Source: Marasmius tenuissimus (lineage: Eukaryota; Basidiomycota; Agaricomycetes; Agaricales; Marasmiaceae). From it: DNA of 64,000 bases. Position numbers and translations under genes: made by a program. The notes beneath the pieces are model-generated. The model had not been told where the DNA came from. It did no database searches and was given only the letters and a program-made list of their open reading frames with translations. The stretch spans positions 2,232,001 to 2,296,000 of the forward strand of contig JAQOTA010000046.1 of NCBI GenBank assembly GCA_029532415.1, given 5' to 3'. Numbering within the stretch: the first letter of the stretch is position 1; every line of letters starts with the position of its first letter. Below, piece by piece: positions 11,066 to 22,127 of the stretch.

Positions 11066-11220
11066 GGTACCGAATGGACACGAAATCGAGATTCGTAGGA
11101 TATGACGGTATTTATGAGTAGGACGCTAATTATCAAGGGTATTACGCAGGTTATGTGGGGTTTTGATCCAGTAGATGTACCATAGTAGATTTCGAACGAA
11201 CAAGTTGATCTTGGAAGACA

Positions 11221-12384
11221 TCACGAGAGCAGGTGCCCATCGAGCTCCGGAACAGAGCCGTCAGCCAGTTCTTGTCCGTCAAGAGACAATTGTGATGAGG
11301 AAATTTCGGGGTCGAAAGGAATTTGTGAATGCTTTAGCAACTCGGTAAAGTCTTGTGGAAATGGGGCTTGGATCCCGAGGCGGAAACGTTTCCCCGATTT
11401 TGTATGCCGCTGTAAAAGATGTAAATGAACGCCGTCGCTCACGTTGAGTGAGGTAGAAACTCTCACAACGATCCCCAGAGAAGAAGAGTGGAGAAAGAGA
11501 CGATCCGGCGGTATGTTGAGTGATTCAAGTGAACGCAAAATGCTATTTGTAGGCTTCTTTGCGGAGTGTTTTTGGTCGCCAAGAATCGGAGCTGATCGAA
11601 CTTCAGTCTCGATTCAAATTTCGCCAAAAAAAACGTTGATACATACTGTATAAGAGCTTGGATAGATGTATGCGCAACTGGTGCTTATGCCCCGTGTGCA
11701 TCCGCAGCCTGAGAAGGGATAATGGGAGGACCGGCTGGTGGACTCGTCGGAGATTGGTTCTCAAGCAAACCTAACGGATGGACTCACAGAAGAACCAACG
11801 AGTTCCCATGAGGTGACAGAAGTCCCATGAGGCGACTCGCGCCCTAGAGGGGCGAGGGTCGCGAGGCCTTCCGGCGAAACTTCTATCGCACGGTTCATGG
11901 TACCGGAAGATTCCTTGAAAGACTCGGAGCCTCCCCGAACAACTGCGTAATAAGTTTTCTCGATCGTGCGACCTTTGAATTGCCGGGAAAGCTCTCTTGC
12001 CATGTCTTTTGTGCGACCAAACACTAGGCAGCCGGTCGTGGCCTTGCCAAGGGTTAGAACTAGTATTACTGTGTTGGGGGTCCAAAACGAGGCAAATACC
12101 TTATCTAGGCGATGCACGGGAAAGAGCACGTCGCGTTCATTTTGATTCACGCTCTCCGCTAGGCCTGGAGATGTCAATTGAGAAAATGGTTGAGGTTTCA
12201 GCCTGAACATCGGACCCATACCAGCGCTATATCCATCTGCGACATCATGCAGAGAGGTCAATCCGACTTGAGTCTCTACGCCGGAGTATTTGTTCAGGAC
12301 AGCCATTCTTCGGTCGGAGTAGAGAAGTTTCCCCAGTCGGAGTTGGCTAGGGCGAGAACGAAAAGGCGCTAGATGGCCCGTCAT
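11221..12384 (-). CDS. RluA-family RNA pseudouridine synthase (332 aa, 4 exons)
   Basis: Isomerises specific uridines in RNA. Exons 12384-12100, 12042-11788, 11734-11647 and 11591-11221 total 333 codons. Signatures: LGKLLYSDRRMAVLNKYSGV (early strand), the catalytic-Asp motif HRLDKATTGCLVFGRTK, FKGRTIEKTYYAVVRG, RMHTGHKHQLRIHLS, TPILGD. The first intron, 57 nt long and with no stop, lies between HRLDK and ATTG, so failure to splice would insert 19 residues into the active site. An extra ~100-residue C-terminal segment follows the usual core, as in mitochondrial RPUSD-type enzymes. The frame stays open upstream of the chosen ATG, so a short 5' exon coding a targeting peptide cannot be excluded. 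Target RNA cannot be told from sequence. Confidence 0.88.
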
Positions 12385-13010
12385 CGCAGCGTTCAGAACC
12401 TCGGTTTGAGTCGAAGAGCTGCGGAATCACGGAGGATTGAGAAGATCTTGACTAGAGGTATCAAGCAGCAAGTTTGAGCAGCGTGCTGTTTCTTCCTACC
12501 TTCAAAGAGGACGTTCAGGCAGCCACAGCCAGAGTTATCTTCTCCCAATGGTGGTGGACTCGGAGTGCCCCGTGAGAAACATGTGATCACCGGCACATCT
12601 TGTCCTAAATTAGGGTTTACGCGACGAACTTGTGCTCAAACCACGACCATCCCCCACTACACCGCCATCTGCCATTTGTCCTTCGTGGCTACGCTAGAAA
12701 TGGACCCGTTTATCTATACTTCGAGGATCAATTCATGCCACAGGGCGTGTTGTGAGCTATCGATCCTATGCTATTCACTACATTTTCTCACAAAGCCCTG
12801 GACGGCGCAGGGATAATCCAATTCTAAAAGCTCTGGAACTTGGGAAAAACGCGACTGCAATCCTAAGTTTAGTACCATTATACTTAGCCAGCCCACTTCC
12901 CGTGAGATACGTTCCCAAACCGAACACCATCTTCGGGAAAATCGCGTGTTCACAGAGTATAAAGTGGGTGTTTGAAGTTGCGAGCGCTCTTATCTGCTTC
13001 AAAGCTAACT
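12385..13010. promoter_or_regulatory. Divergent promoter region with TATA box for the amidohydrolase gene
   Basis: Lies between the start codons of the pseudouridine synthase and the amidohydrolase. TATAAA at 12958-12963 is 48 bp upstream of the plus-strand ATG. The left part could contain a 5' exon of the minus-strand gene (GTAGGA...CGCAG around 12420-12500), but phase did not close. Confidence 0.45.
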
Positions 13011-14332
13011 ATGCTTTCTGCTATCTATCTTTCCGTGACCATCTTGTTTGCATTCCTCTGCGAGGGAAGAGTCTGGAACGACACCGGAGTGGGGACCATA
13101 GTATTCGAGGAAGCATGGAGCATCCCCGGACTCCTCCATTCGGACTCTCCGGGTAAACTTCCTCAATGTTAGATCGAGTGTTGGGCTCACGGACTGGTCA
13201 AGAAATCTCAAGAAATCTCCTCGATATTCACAACCAGCGGTTGACGGAAATGGATGAGAACGGCATCGACTTTGTGAGTAGGGCCGTACAAGCTCAGAGC
13301 ATCAACTGACCAACCTCGAGTAGATGGTTTTGTCGTGCGCAAGCCCTTGCATACAAGGGATATCCGATCCCGAAGAGGCTCAGGCGGCTGCTATCCGCGT
13401 CAACAATATCCTGGCGGCGGATATCTCGAATAACACTGCACGGTTTGGCGCTTTCGCCGCGCTATCTATGCATAACGCCACTGCTGCTGCGCAGGAATTA
13501 AGGCGCACTGTGACAGAGCTAGGCTTTTTAGGTGCATTAGTCAACGACTACCAACAATCTGGGGCCGATAACAGTGGGTTGAACACCGAGTATCATCGTA
13601 AGATATTTAAGTTTTGCTGATACTATTCTTGTCAGACACTCTGCTCTTTTATGACCAGCCACAGTACGATACCTTCTGGGAGACGGTCACGGAGTTGGAC
13701 GTTCCTGTCTATTTTCACCCCCGTGGAAACGTTCAGACCATTGAAACGATGCTCTACGGACACGCCGTCTGGCTATCAGGAGCCTCTCAGGAGTTTGCTG
13801 CGACCTTGTCTACACATATCCTGGGTCTTTGTACTAACGGTGTCTTCGAGTGAGTGGATAAATCTTTTATTGGACGGTTCTTGTACCTGATGTACTACTT
13901 TGAGCCGGTTCCCAACTCTCAAAATAATATCTGGTCATCTGGGAGAACGGATTCCCTCTGACCTCTTCCGTATCGATGACCGTGAGTGAAGAAAAGTCCC
14001 CCTTTGTCTTTCTTCGACATTATGCTGAACCTCGTACTTCCGCAGAGTTGGACCGCCAAAGAGGGAGTGGAATGCCCATGTTGCGAAATGTATCGGACTA
14101 CTGGCGCACGAATTTATTCGAAACGACGTCGGGGAACTTTGCGACAGACATACTTCTTCTACACAATAAGACCATCGGATTGGATAGGATCTTGTATTCC
14201 ATCGACTATCCATTCGTACCGATTGCTCAAGGAACGGAATGGGTTAACGGTTTGGAGGGAACCTTGTCACCTGAAGAGCTCCTCGCACTCAAGAGGGGAG
14301 CAGCAATCAAGTTGTTGAAGCTGGATGATTAG
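13011..14332 (+). CDS. Secreted-type amidohydrolase-2 family decarboxylase (354 aa, 6 exons)
   Basis: Exons 13011-13152, 13203-13273, 13324-13597, 13636-13849, 13905-13981 and 14046-14332 sum to 355 codons. The body matches metal-dependent non-oxidative (de)carboxylases of the 2,3-dihydroxybenzoate/gamma-resorcylate type. Metal and active-site motifs in order: GTIVFEEAW, DFMVLSCASPCIQGI, FYDQPQYDTFW, VPVYFHPRG (His), ISGHLGERIP (His), DRILYSIDYPF (Asp), and a terminal KRGAAIKLLKL. The protein starts with a hydrophobic stretch MLSAIYLSVTILFAFLCEG that looks like a signal peptide, unlike the cytosolic enzymes of this family. Two introns are short (50 and 38 nt). The substrate, probably an aromatic acid, is not determined. 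Confidence 0.87.
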
Positions 14333-14758
14333 TTTGGTAGCCACCGGGAGTGTTGCTGCAAACTCTTCATGTTTTGACGCATGTACCGGAAATTCTGATA
14401 ACTAACATAGGCACCATTTTCCTTGTTTCCAATTGATTTTGCTGGCTACTCGTCGAGAAGATGTGGCGTCTTCGGTAGAAATCCGAGATTAAAACTATCT
14501 GTCGCACCCGTTCTGGTCAGGTACTGGTGCCAATTCCGAGTGAATGAGGACCGAACTCACAACGGGATTCACGTTGACAATGATAAAATGAACATGAGTG
14601 AAAACGAATTTGAGCCGGCTGTTTGAACAATGAAATTCTGAAGTTGACGAAGTCCGGCTTGGCCGACGCCATCATGAATCACGTCCGCCATCAATACAGG
14701 CGATGTTGCCAGCAACGACCATAAAACTCACAGCCTCCCTTGGAGTGCACCTGTTAAC
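14333..14758. other. Intergenic region
   Basis: Upstream region of the SET-domain gene; no repeat, RNA gene or clear TATA box recognised. Confidence 0.35.
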
Positions 14759-16347
14759 ATGGCCAAGTCAACCAGCAAAAAGTCCAAAGCTACCTCAAAA
14801 ACTCCCTCAAAAACTCCCTCAAAAACTCCCTCGAAACCGTCGACCAAGTCAACCTCGAAAAGCCTACCGCCCGACGACGACTTTGACATTGATACCCCAG
14901 AGTCAATGTCCATAGTCTGGCTGGTAATCCCTCTTTTAGTGGCTTTATTTTACGCGTGGTTCCTTCAACAAGACACAACTATGCCCGCCGTCCTGTCCAA
15001 GTTGTTTAACAGTAATGCCTTGGTTGAGGATTCCGAACTATACGACCTTCGAATCCTCACAGACAGGACGGTATTTAATGTGGTTGATTTGAAGGGGAAA
15101 GGAAAAGGTGCGATAGCGGCACGCGATATCAAGGTGCGTAGTGCTCTGATTTATATTGTTCATGTTCTGAAGATTGTATATCTTGTAGCAAGGCGAACTT
15201 CTCATTCAAGAAAGTCCACTTTTGACCGTGCCCGACGAACCCAGTGCGTATGCATGATCCCGTATTGTGCTTCTATCTGACTCTCTCCCCAGTTCCGGAA
15301 TCTCTCTTGACCCCCATCCTCCAAAACCTTACTTCCGCACAGTCTAAAGCTCTGTTTTCGTTGTCTTACGCTCGTCTCAAAACCGAAAAGGACGAAAAAG
15401 TGAACCTCGACACCAAAACTCAGACACCGCGCGAACGGTATCTACTCGCTGAAGGTATTGTGACGAACAATGCAGTTGGTATCATCCGCAACGGTCAACG
15501 CACTCTTGGTGTTTTCCCAAGGATGGCAAGATTGAATCACGGTTGCGCCTCGGCTTACAATCTGGCCTATGGGTGGAGGGGCGAGGACGAAGAACTAAGG
15601 GTATACGCGTTGAAGGACATCAAGGAAGGGGACGAACTCTTGATATCCTACATCGATTCCAGACAACCGAGGGAGGGGAGAATGTGAGTTACAAGGAACC
15701 AACGTATTCCGGCTCAGACGAAAACTGATTCTTCGCACAGTCAAAAACTACAAGAAGCCTATGGATTCACTTGTACATGCCCAGTCTGCAGCTTACCTCC
15801 TAAGGAGTCAGAGAAGAGCGACGAACTTCTTTCCCAGTTCACGCCGATGTACACCAAATTTGCAAGATGGTACAAGGGTACGTCCTCTGACCTTGAATCG
15901 ACGCGATAGCATTGTTCAAACTCTACTTTTAACGTAGGAACAATTACCGGAAAGGAGGCCATTGACGTCATGAACGAGATTTGGCAACTTACCATCGTTA
16001 CCGGATACGTTCGAGAACGAGGAAGATGGGCTCAAGAGGCTGCATACGTCGCCACCGTGCACGGAGAGTAAGCTATACAATCTGGTTTCCTGTTGCTCCT
16101 GATACTGACTGCCGGTTCCAGTGAGGACTCTGCTCGCCAATGGCTGAAATTGGCCATCAAGTGGATGGCTATTGAGACTGGTGAAGACTCTCTCGTACGT
16201 GCTCGTCCTGAATTCTCGCTCGGCAATACATTGATCAAATGGTTTGCACAGAAAACTTCCAACCTTCAGTTTACTTTGGACAACCTGCAAGATCACCCTG
16301 AGTTGGCGAGTAAGGAGATGATGGATGTCGGTGGGCCTATCGTATGA
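14759..16347 (+). CDS. SET-domain protein with N-terminal membrane anchor (437 aa, 6 exons)
   Basis: Exons 14759-15133, 15189-15243, 15293-15683, 15741-15877, 15938-16067 and 16122-16347 close to 438 codons. Residues 1-45 are a basic Lys/Ser/Thr tail with three tandem KTPS units (a 12-bp DNA repeat). Next comes a single hydrophobic helix, SIVWLVIPLLVALFYAWFL (~50-68). The SET core follows: KGKGAIAARDIKQGELLIQE, NNAVGIIRNGQ, RMARLNHGCASAYN (the N-H-x-C core; SMYD enzymes have NHSC), DIKEGDELLISYID, and the post-SET CTCPVC. No MYND finger is present. The family methylates lysines of histones or other proteins; a membrane anchor would argue for a non-histone substrate, which is inference. The C-terminal 130 residues are helical. 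Confidence 0.85.
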
Positions 16348-16400
16348 GAAACCGGTGAAACAAAAGTAACGGAATGTATTATTTGCACATAGTATAAATT

Positions 16401-17725
16401 ATGATCCACGACATTTTTTGCAGCGGACTGACCTCACGATTGAGTGTGCTTGCTGCACATTTACAGGTGAATATGCTCCGGCAATTGCCGAGTCCCCTGA
16501 TGATCGCGTCCCATTACGTACCTTGCTTCACTCCTTGTTTGACGCGACGCGATGATATCTTTGGAAACAATCTCAACGAGTCACGAACGAATATCTGGAA
16601 CTCAGAAAATCCGACTCATATCGCCAGAGGACCGTGGTATATCTATGGTGTGTATTTATTGTCCTCTCCTTTCTTGACGTCTTAATTAGCTATAAGGGGC
16701 TTTGGCAATTTGAATGGGCCTTTGGACTGGAATGCTATGGTACTCCCTTTCGAAGTGACCTGAATAGGGTATCAGGTACGTTGCTGAGTGTCTTGTAACG
16801 TCTCTTCAATTGCTCTGACATGCAACCTCATACAGTCTCCAAGGATATCAAGCAATATATCGCAAAACGGTCGTTAATCTTTGTGCCGAAACCTGATGTC
16901 TTGAAGAGAGCACTCGAAATGATGGATTATAACAACGCGGCTTCGAGGAAAATTGAAGAGCCCCAACGGTTCGAGGTCCGTTCCGTCACGCGCTTTCGCT
17001 TTCCAGCTAGTAAACACTTTCAGGCTTTCGGCTCAGGCCCATGGGAATACACCATCATGCCAGCCCACCGACAATGGAAGTCGTTCAAACCAAGTTTTCT
17101 GCCCCCGTTATACCATCATCAACCCGACGGCACTGTCGTTCCGCTCGATTTTGACAGTTATGAATACGAAGATCTTCCACGGTTCACGGCAATGGTTCAT
17201 CCCCTCCTCGTCGTCCTATTCTTGAAGATGTCACCGCCTGATATTCATGGTCACCCACCAACTATTCAAGAGGGCGTTATCACGTACCTAGTCGAAATCA
17301 TCGCCAATTGGCCTTATTGGATACACAATCGTTTCGTTCCAGCGCCCTTATACCCCAAGCGCAAACGGACTGAGTCTGTTACTATCCCATGCTACTGCCC
17401 ACTTTGCTTCGCCGAACCTTCGGAAAGCAGCAGTATTACCCCTGAATCAGAATATTCATCTTCGGTACACTCAGATATTCATCCTGGGCACGACGCACCC
17501 GACCTATATCCTACCAACAATGACATGGTCACATCGTGGCAAGGACGACTGGAGGACGTCGGCGTGCATGAGCTTCATGGTGGCGATAACCTCATAATCG
17601 AGTATGCACGGGAGTCAGTGGAAAGTCCCGAGGATGTTTTACGCCGGTTGGAGGAGGAGGAGGGCAAACGTTGGAGCCTAGCAAAGTCAGCCATGGACGC
17701 AAATCGGACGAAGAGGAAGGGGTAG
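16401..17725 (+). CDS. Hypothetical HNH-like fungal family protein, copy A
   Basis: Well-supported exons are 16690-16775, 16836-16975 and 17024-17725; the 5' exon(s) in 16401-16668 are uncertain. Readable segments: LWQFEWAFGLECYGTPFRSD, then SLIFVPKPDVLKRALEMM, a 48 nt intron, GSGPWEYTIMP, and a CYCPLC cysteine cluster before an acidic, Ser-rich tail. The combination GTPFRxD, SLIFVP and GxxxWEY recalls large Agaricomycete families annotated as HNH-nuclease-related, but the HNH residues are not visible here, so no activity is claimed. The gene starts only ~50 bp after the SET gene stop. It is a tandem paralogue of 18093-19271, with identical lengths of the last two exons (140 and 702 nt). Confidence 0.65.
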
Positions 17726-17949
17726 AGGTACAGTATTTTGCTCTCTGTTGCTTTTGTATTGATGTGGTGTTTGTCGTACGCTAATTATCGCCAATAATGA
17801 TGTATTCTACATTCCTTCAAGATGAAGAATTTCATGGAAGCCCCCCTCGGTGTCGTCCTTGCGAGATTGCAGGACAGGAGTAACCTTGGGATTATTGTAA
17901 CGCACCATGCACCATACCTCAAGGTCAAGGTCGAAGTCTCAAGATCTCA

Positions 17950-18020
17950 TCGCCGGCCAGCTGCTCCTTGTCCAACTCCACCAAAGGCCCTTCTCGGATT
18001 ATATGTTCGTCATCCCGGTT
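17950..18020 (-). pseudogene. Relic of an aldo-keto reductase 3' end
   Basis: On the minus strand this stretch reads GEKGLWW-type codons (cgagaagggcctttggtgg) followed by ttggacaa-g-cagctgg. It is nearly identical to the end of the intact aldo-keto reductase at 22685-22740. Beyond about 45 bp the similarity fades and the frame is broken. It lies between the two tandem HNH-like copies. Confidence 0.65.
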
Positions 18021-18092
18021 ATGAGTAGTGTTGTGCTTTGCGTAGTTCAAGCCCCTGACCTCGCTTGAACACTAACCACCATCTCGACCATC

Positions 18093-19271
18093 ATGATTTC
18101 CTTGCAGACTATATCCCCTGGTCAAAATGAACGCGTTGAAACGCAATCTGTCAAGCTAATTCTCCCGAAGGATCGCTTTGCGACTATGGTGAATTTTTTT
18201 TACTCAATGCTTCATGCACGACTCAGGAATTTTTTTTTAGACACTGTACCATTTCGAGTGGATTTTTGGGCTTGAATGTCATGAGTTTCCTTTTCAAAGC
18301 GACTTTAACAAGATTACAGGTTCGCCCGTGCCGAATGATACTCAGATATCACGTTGACGACTTGGTGCACACTGCATAGTGTCCAAAGACATTAAACGAT
18401 ATCTCGAAAGCCGGTCATTGATATTCGTTCCGACCTCTGACATCCTGAAAAAGGCACTCGAGATGATGGAATTCAATGACAGCCCGTCCAGGAGACATGA
18501 TAATCGTAAACGTTTCGAGGTACGCTCTCTTTGTGTCCAATGATGAGCCACCGGTCACGAGCCACTCAGGATTTTGGCTCAGGACCCTGGGAGTATGCTA
18601 TCATGCCTGGAAAATGGGAAAGGAAGACATACAAACCCAAATATCTGCCTCCTCTACATCACCACTCCCCCGACGGCACAGTGACTCCGCTCCATTTCGA
18701 TAACTGTCACTTCAATGACCTTCCGCGATTCACATCCACGGTACATCCCCTCATCGTCATACTCTTCTTGAAGATATCTTCGCCGGATATTTATGGGGCC
18801 CCACCGAGCATTCAAGAGAATGCAATTACGCCTTTGACTGAGGTTTGTGGCAGCTGGCCCTGTTGGATCCATAATCGTTTTGTGCCACTTCCGACATCAT
18901 CCAAGCGCAAACGCGACGATTCTGCGCCCATACCGTGCTATTGCCCTCTTTGCTCAGCCGAAGACTCCCAGAGCAGCAATGCCACGCTCGAGTCCGACAG
19001 TTCCTCTGCACTGGACTTGGATGTCAACCTCAAATCGAACCCGTCTGACCTGTGCACAACCAATGATGATCTGGTTGTGTCTTGGCAAAGGAGATTGGAG
19101 AAGGATGCCATACACCAACTTCCTGATGCCGATGGTGCTGTCATTGAATATGCTCAGGAGACAGTCCCGAGTCCGGAGGATGTTCCACGACGGCTGAAAG
19201 AGGAAGACGACAAGCGTTGGATTCTAGCGAAGTCAACCGTGAACTCTCATCGGGCGAAGTGGCGGAGGTAG
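18093..19271 (+). CDS. Hypothetical HNH-like fungal family protein, copy B
   Basis: Supported exons are 18241-18319, 18380-18519 and 18570-19271; the start is uncertain (an ATG at 18093 lies upstream, but the intervening sequence is T-rich and not convincingly coding). It matches copy A throughout: YHFEWIFGLECHEFPFQSD, SLIFVPTSDILKKALEMM, GSGPWEYAIMPGKWERK, IHNRFVPLP, CYCPLCSAE and a C-terminal EEDDKRWILAKS. Exons 140 and 702 nt match copy A exactly, and the intron between them is 50 nt here (48 in A) with stops if retained. Compared with copy A, the conserved GTPFR is EFPFQ in this copy. The unclear 5' end leaves open whether it is fully functional. Confidence 0.6.
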
Positions 19272-20993
19272 AGGCCTGGCTTTTTGCTGTCTTTATTGCT
19301 TTCGTGTCGATTATTGTATACACTAATCGTTGGGCAAATGACATGTATCCGTGGGTCGTAGATATAATCAATCGCCGACGCAGCGAGAGAACTTGGTCAC
19401 ATGTTCACTGAGTCTTGCTATATTGGCCTCTGTAGACACACTGTATCCCGTCCTCGGGAATAATTAAGTCCTCCGGTATTCCCTCATCTCAAACTGGCTC
19501 TTCAGATCAAGTGAGATATCTTTGGAGGAAGTACGAATGTCATAATCAGGCACCGGCAAGAGGTTCTTGGGCGCGTTGAGCAATGAGGATGAGCGGGATC
19601 CTCCATTCCTCTAACTTCCGGAGAAACACTTGTCTTGTGTCGACGTTATAGCACAAGTTCCGTAGCATCATGTACAAGAATGCAAGGAGCGGCATTGCGA
19701 GCATGAGCCTTTCCGTGTGCCATCACAAAGGCACATTGTCTTCCGAGACAAGTCGCGCGAGGGTATCTATTTATTTATTTAAGAATACATCCCTTGCGGA
19801 CCCATAGGACGCCAGATGCCAGGGCATCTAGTACGTTGCACCAGGCCTTCGTCACCTCTCACCCCTCCAAGCACCAGGCATGGCAGAGGTAAGGTAAGTA
19901 CTGGTAAGACGTTCGTACAACTCCATACTCGTGGCAGTGAAGAGGCGTCCCGGGAACCGGAATGTCGACTGGGCCGCGAGATGTCGGTGCAGTGACAAAA
20001 ATCAATCTTCGCTAGCGGAAATTGTTTGAGGCACTAGCAATGCATCTCTGGTCTTCGTACCCGCCAAGTTTTGCTTTGGACTGGCAACATGCACTGGTGC
20101 TGCGTTGTCGGCCGTGAGAAAACAGGGGATGGTGATTGCAATCTGCAGACTGCCTCTGGTCGTTCGAATGAGCGCGGAGCTTGCAGAGAAAGAACGATCA
20201 CGAGCCTAGGCCGCGGAATATCCTGGGTCCTTTCCTGTCCTTTCTCGGTTTTCCGCGATCAAAATTTTTGTTCAGTGTGCAAACACTGGGTGCAGGAACT
20301 CGCAAGTTTCGAGGAGAAATTGAAAACTTACGCGAAAACTTATTTAGGGAGAATTAAACATAATTTCCGTGGCCTAATGCAGGAGAAATCCGATCCAAAC
20401 TCGACCCATATAGGAGAGAAATGAGGTAGAAATCTTAAATCTGGCATTTCTGCCACATTTCCACGTATTTCTGGTACCGAGCATCTCTTTCCTTTGTTCC
20501 ACGACTTGTGCTAAGATAAATAAAGTTCAGCGTCAATTTCAAATACTCCTCGAAACTTATGTGATCCTGCACCTAGTGAAACCACTGCATGACACCAAAA
20601 ATTAATATTATTGTTATACGCGGTGGAGTCTTCGGCTTTGACTCTCGAGAGCGGGAAGGTCACTAAACCCAATTAGATTTCATCGTACCTGGACAAGAAT
20701 TCCGAACTTGTGAAATCGTAAAAGCTGCTACAATTATTGAGCCGGCTGTATCCACATGAGAACATGAAACGCCTTCCCGAGATGCTGTGGGTCTCCAACT
20801 CCAGCTATCCCAATGTAATTCTAGCAAGCTTTTGTGATAGCTCGGCGGCGGTCTTTCAAGTTTACCATGTTCAATAACAATTTCTCAACCCTAGTATGCA
20901 CTAAATGTCCAATATATAAGAGCAGAGCCACTCTCACTTCAGCTTCATCTCTACTGACCCCAAGGCTTCGCTTGAAGTATCGTAGGCACAACA
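19272..20993. other. Long intergenic region, possible decayed gene on the minus strand
   Basis: No intact gene. On the minus strand around 19660-19750 a short open stretch (FVMAHGKAHARNAAPCILVHD) looks protein-like but is cut by a stop on both sides. T-rich TATTTATTTATTTA occurs near 19770. The right end holds the promoter of the terpene cyclase gene. Confidence 0.35.
20913..20920 (+). promoter_or_regulatory. TATA box of the terpene cyclase gene
   Basis: TATATAAG 74 bp upstream of the ATG at 20994, followed by a CT-rich region (cacttcagcttcatctctac), a typical fungal transcription start context. Confidence 0.55.
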
Positions 20994-22127
20994 TGGTAGG
21001 AGTTTTGACTACGCCCACTAGATTCGCGGCCCTCCGGATGCTCATAGACTTCACAGAATCCTACATCTCTCAACCCAAATTTACCTCTCATAAAGCGTAT
21101 CGCACGCGAGCTCCTTAGGAGGTGCTCGATACCGGTCGATACCGTTGCATTCGATCAAGCACTATACGACGATTCTAAAGAGATTATGGCCTCTGAGTTT
21201 CAGTTGCCGTCGTCAGTGTACCCTTGGTTCAAGGAGTACCTCTCCGTGGGCGTTGTCTTAGCATCGACTTCCTACTCCCACCTCCCAGTCCGCATTCGAG
21301 TCCACATCGCAACCTATACCGGATGTGTGGCTACGCTCGATGATATGTTTCGCAAGGATCCCGAAACCATGAGGGAGTTCAACGAACGCTTTATTGGAGG
21401 ATTCCCTCAGGACAACCCGATACTGGAGGTTCTTGCCAAGATTGTAAGGGAGACCTCCAAGTACTATAGCCGTGTGCAAACTGCCCTTATCATCACTTCT
21501 ACTCTGGATTATATCACCTCCCTTACAATTGATCAGGAGATACCGAGGATGAAGGTACGCGCCGCGAAGTCGCTCGTCGAGGGTTTTACATCTGACGTTC
21601 GTGCCGTGTTTGTAGAACAACGCAGAGTTCTCCTCCTTTGCTGCTTACTGTCGAACGATATCTGGTATTCCTACCGCCTATGCGTTGTTCGTTTTCCCCG
21701 CTGGCATTCCACTCTCAACCTATGTGGCATGTGTGCCTCTGATAGGCATCTATATCAACTACATGAAGTAGGACTTTTTCTTCGTTTACGACTGGTACAA
21801 CTTCTGATTGTGACATTTAGCGACGTCCTTTCATTCTATAAAGAAGAGCTAAGGATGGAGGAGGACAATCTCGCCTCCATGCTCGCGAAAGGGTCGTCAA
21901 TCACGAAGTATGACGCGATCCAGCGTCTGGCGGACGAGGTTGCTGATGTCGACACAAGAGTAACGAAGGTCTTAGCTGATCATCCATCGGCGCTGGACAT
22001 TTGGCAGAGTTTCCGGAAAGGATATGTGTATTTCCATACGTCGAGTGTCCGCTACAAGTTACATGAAGTGTTTGAGGCCGATTACCTCAATTCCGACATC
22101 CCCCAGGGTAGTATGGGAAGAGATTAG
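20994..22127 (+). CDS. Trichodiene-synthase-like terpene cyclase (N-terminal frame unresolved)
   Basis: The frame containing 21186 gives exons up to 21554, then 21616-21767 and 21821-22127; from the ATG at 21186 this is 275 aa. Motifs: VGVVLASTSYSHLP, the aspartate-rich LDDMFRKD, ERFIGGFPQDN, IITSTLDYITSL, ISGIPTAYALFVFP, and the NSE-type metal motif NDVLSFYKEE, which is created exactly by the second splice. This is the TRI5-like sesquiterpene cyclase layout, which makes cyclic C15 hydrocarbons from farnesyl diphosphate. An expected ~60-residue N-terminus is present in two pieces: TPTRFAALRMLIDFTESYI from the ATG at 20994, and RIARELLRRCSIPVDT in a different frame just upstream of 21186. No normal intron joins them, so there is either an unusual splice or a frameshift. 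The aldo-keto reductase gene follows. Confidence 0.8.

Noticed and set aside
13140..13205. A 20-nt intron in the amidohydrolase gene
   Set aside because: Using the AAG acceptor at 13202 gives a normal 50 nt intron in phase.
14790..14850. KTPS repeat as a separate mobile or satellite repeat
   Set aside because: It is a short in-frame 12-bp repeat inside the SET gene, explained by the coding sequence.
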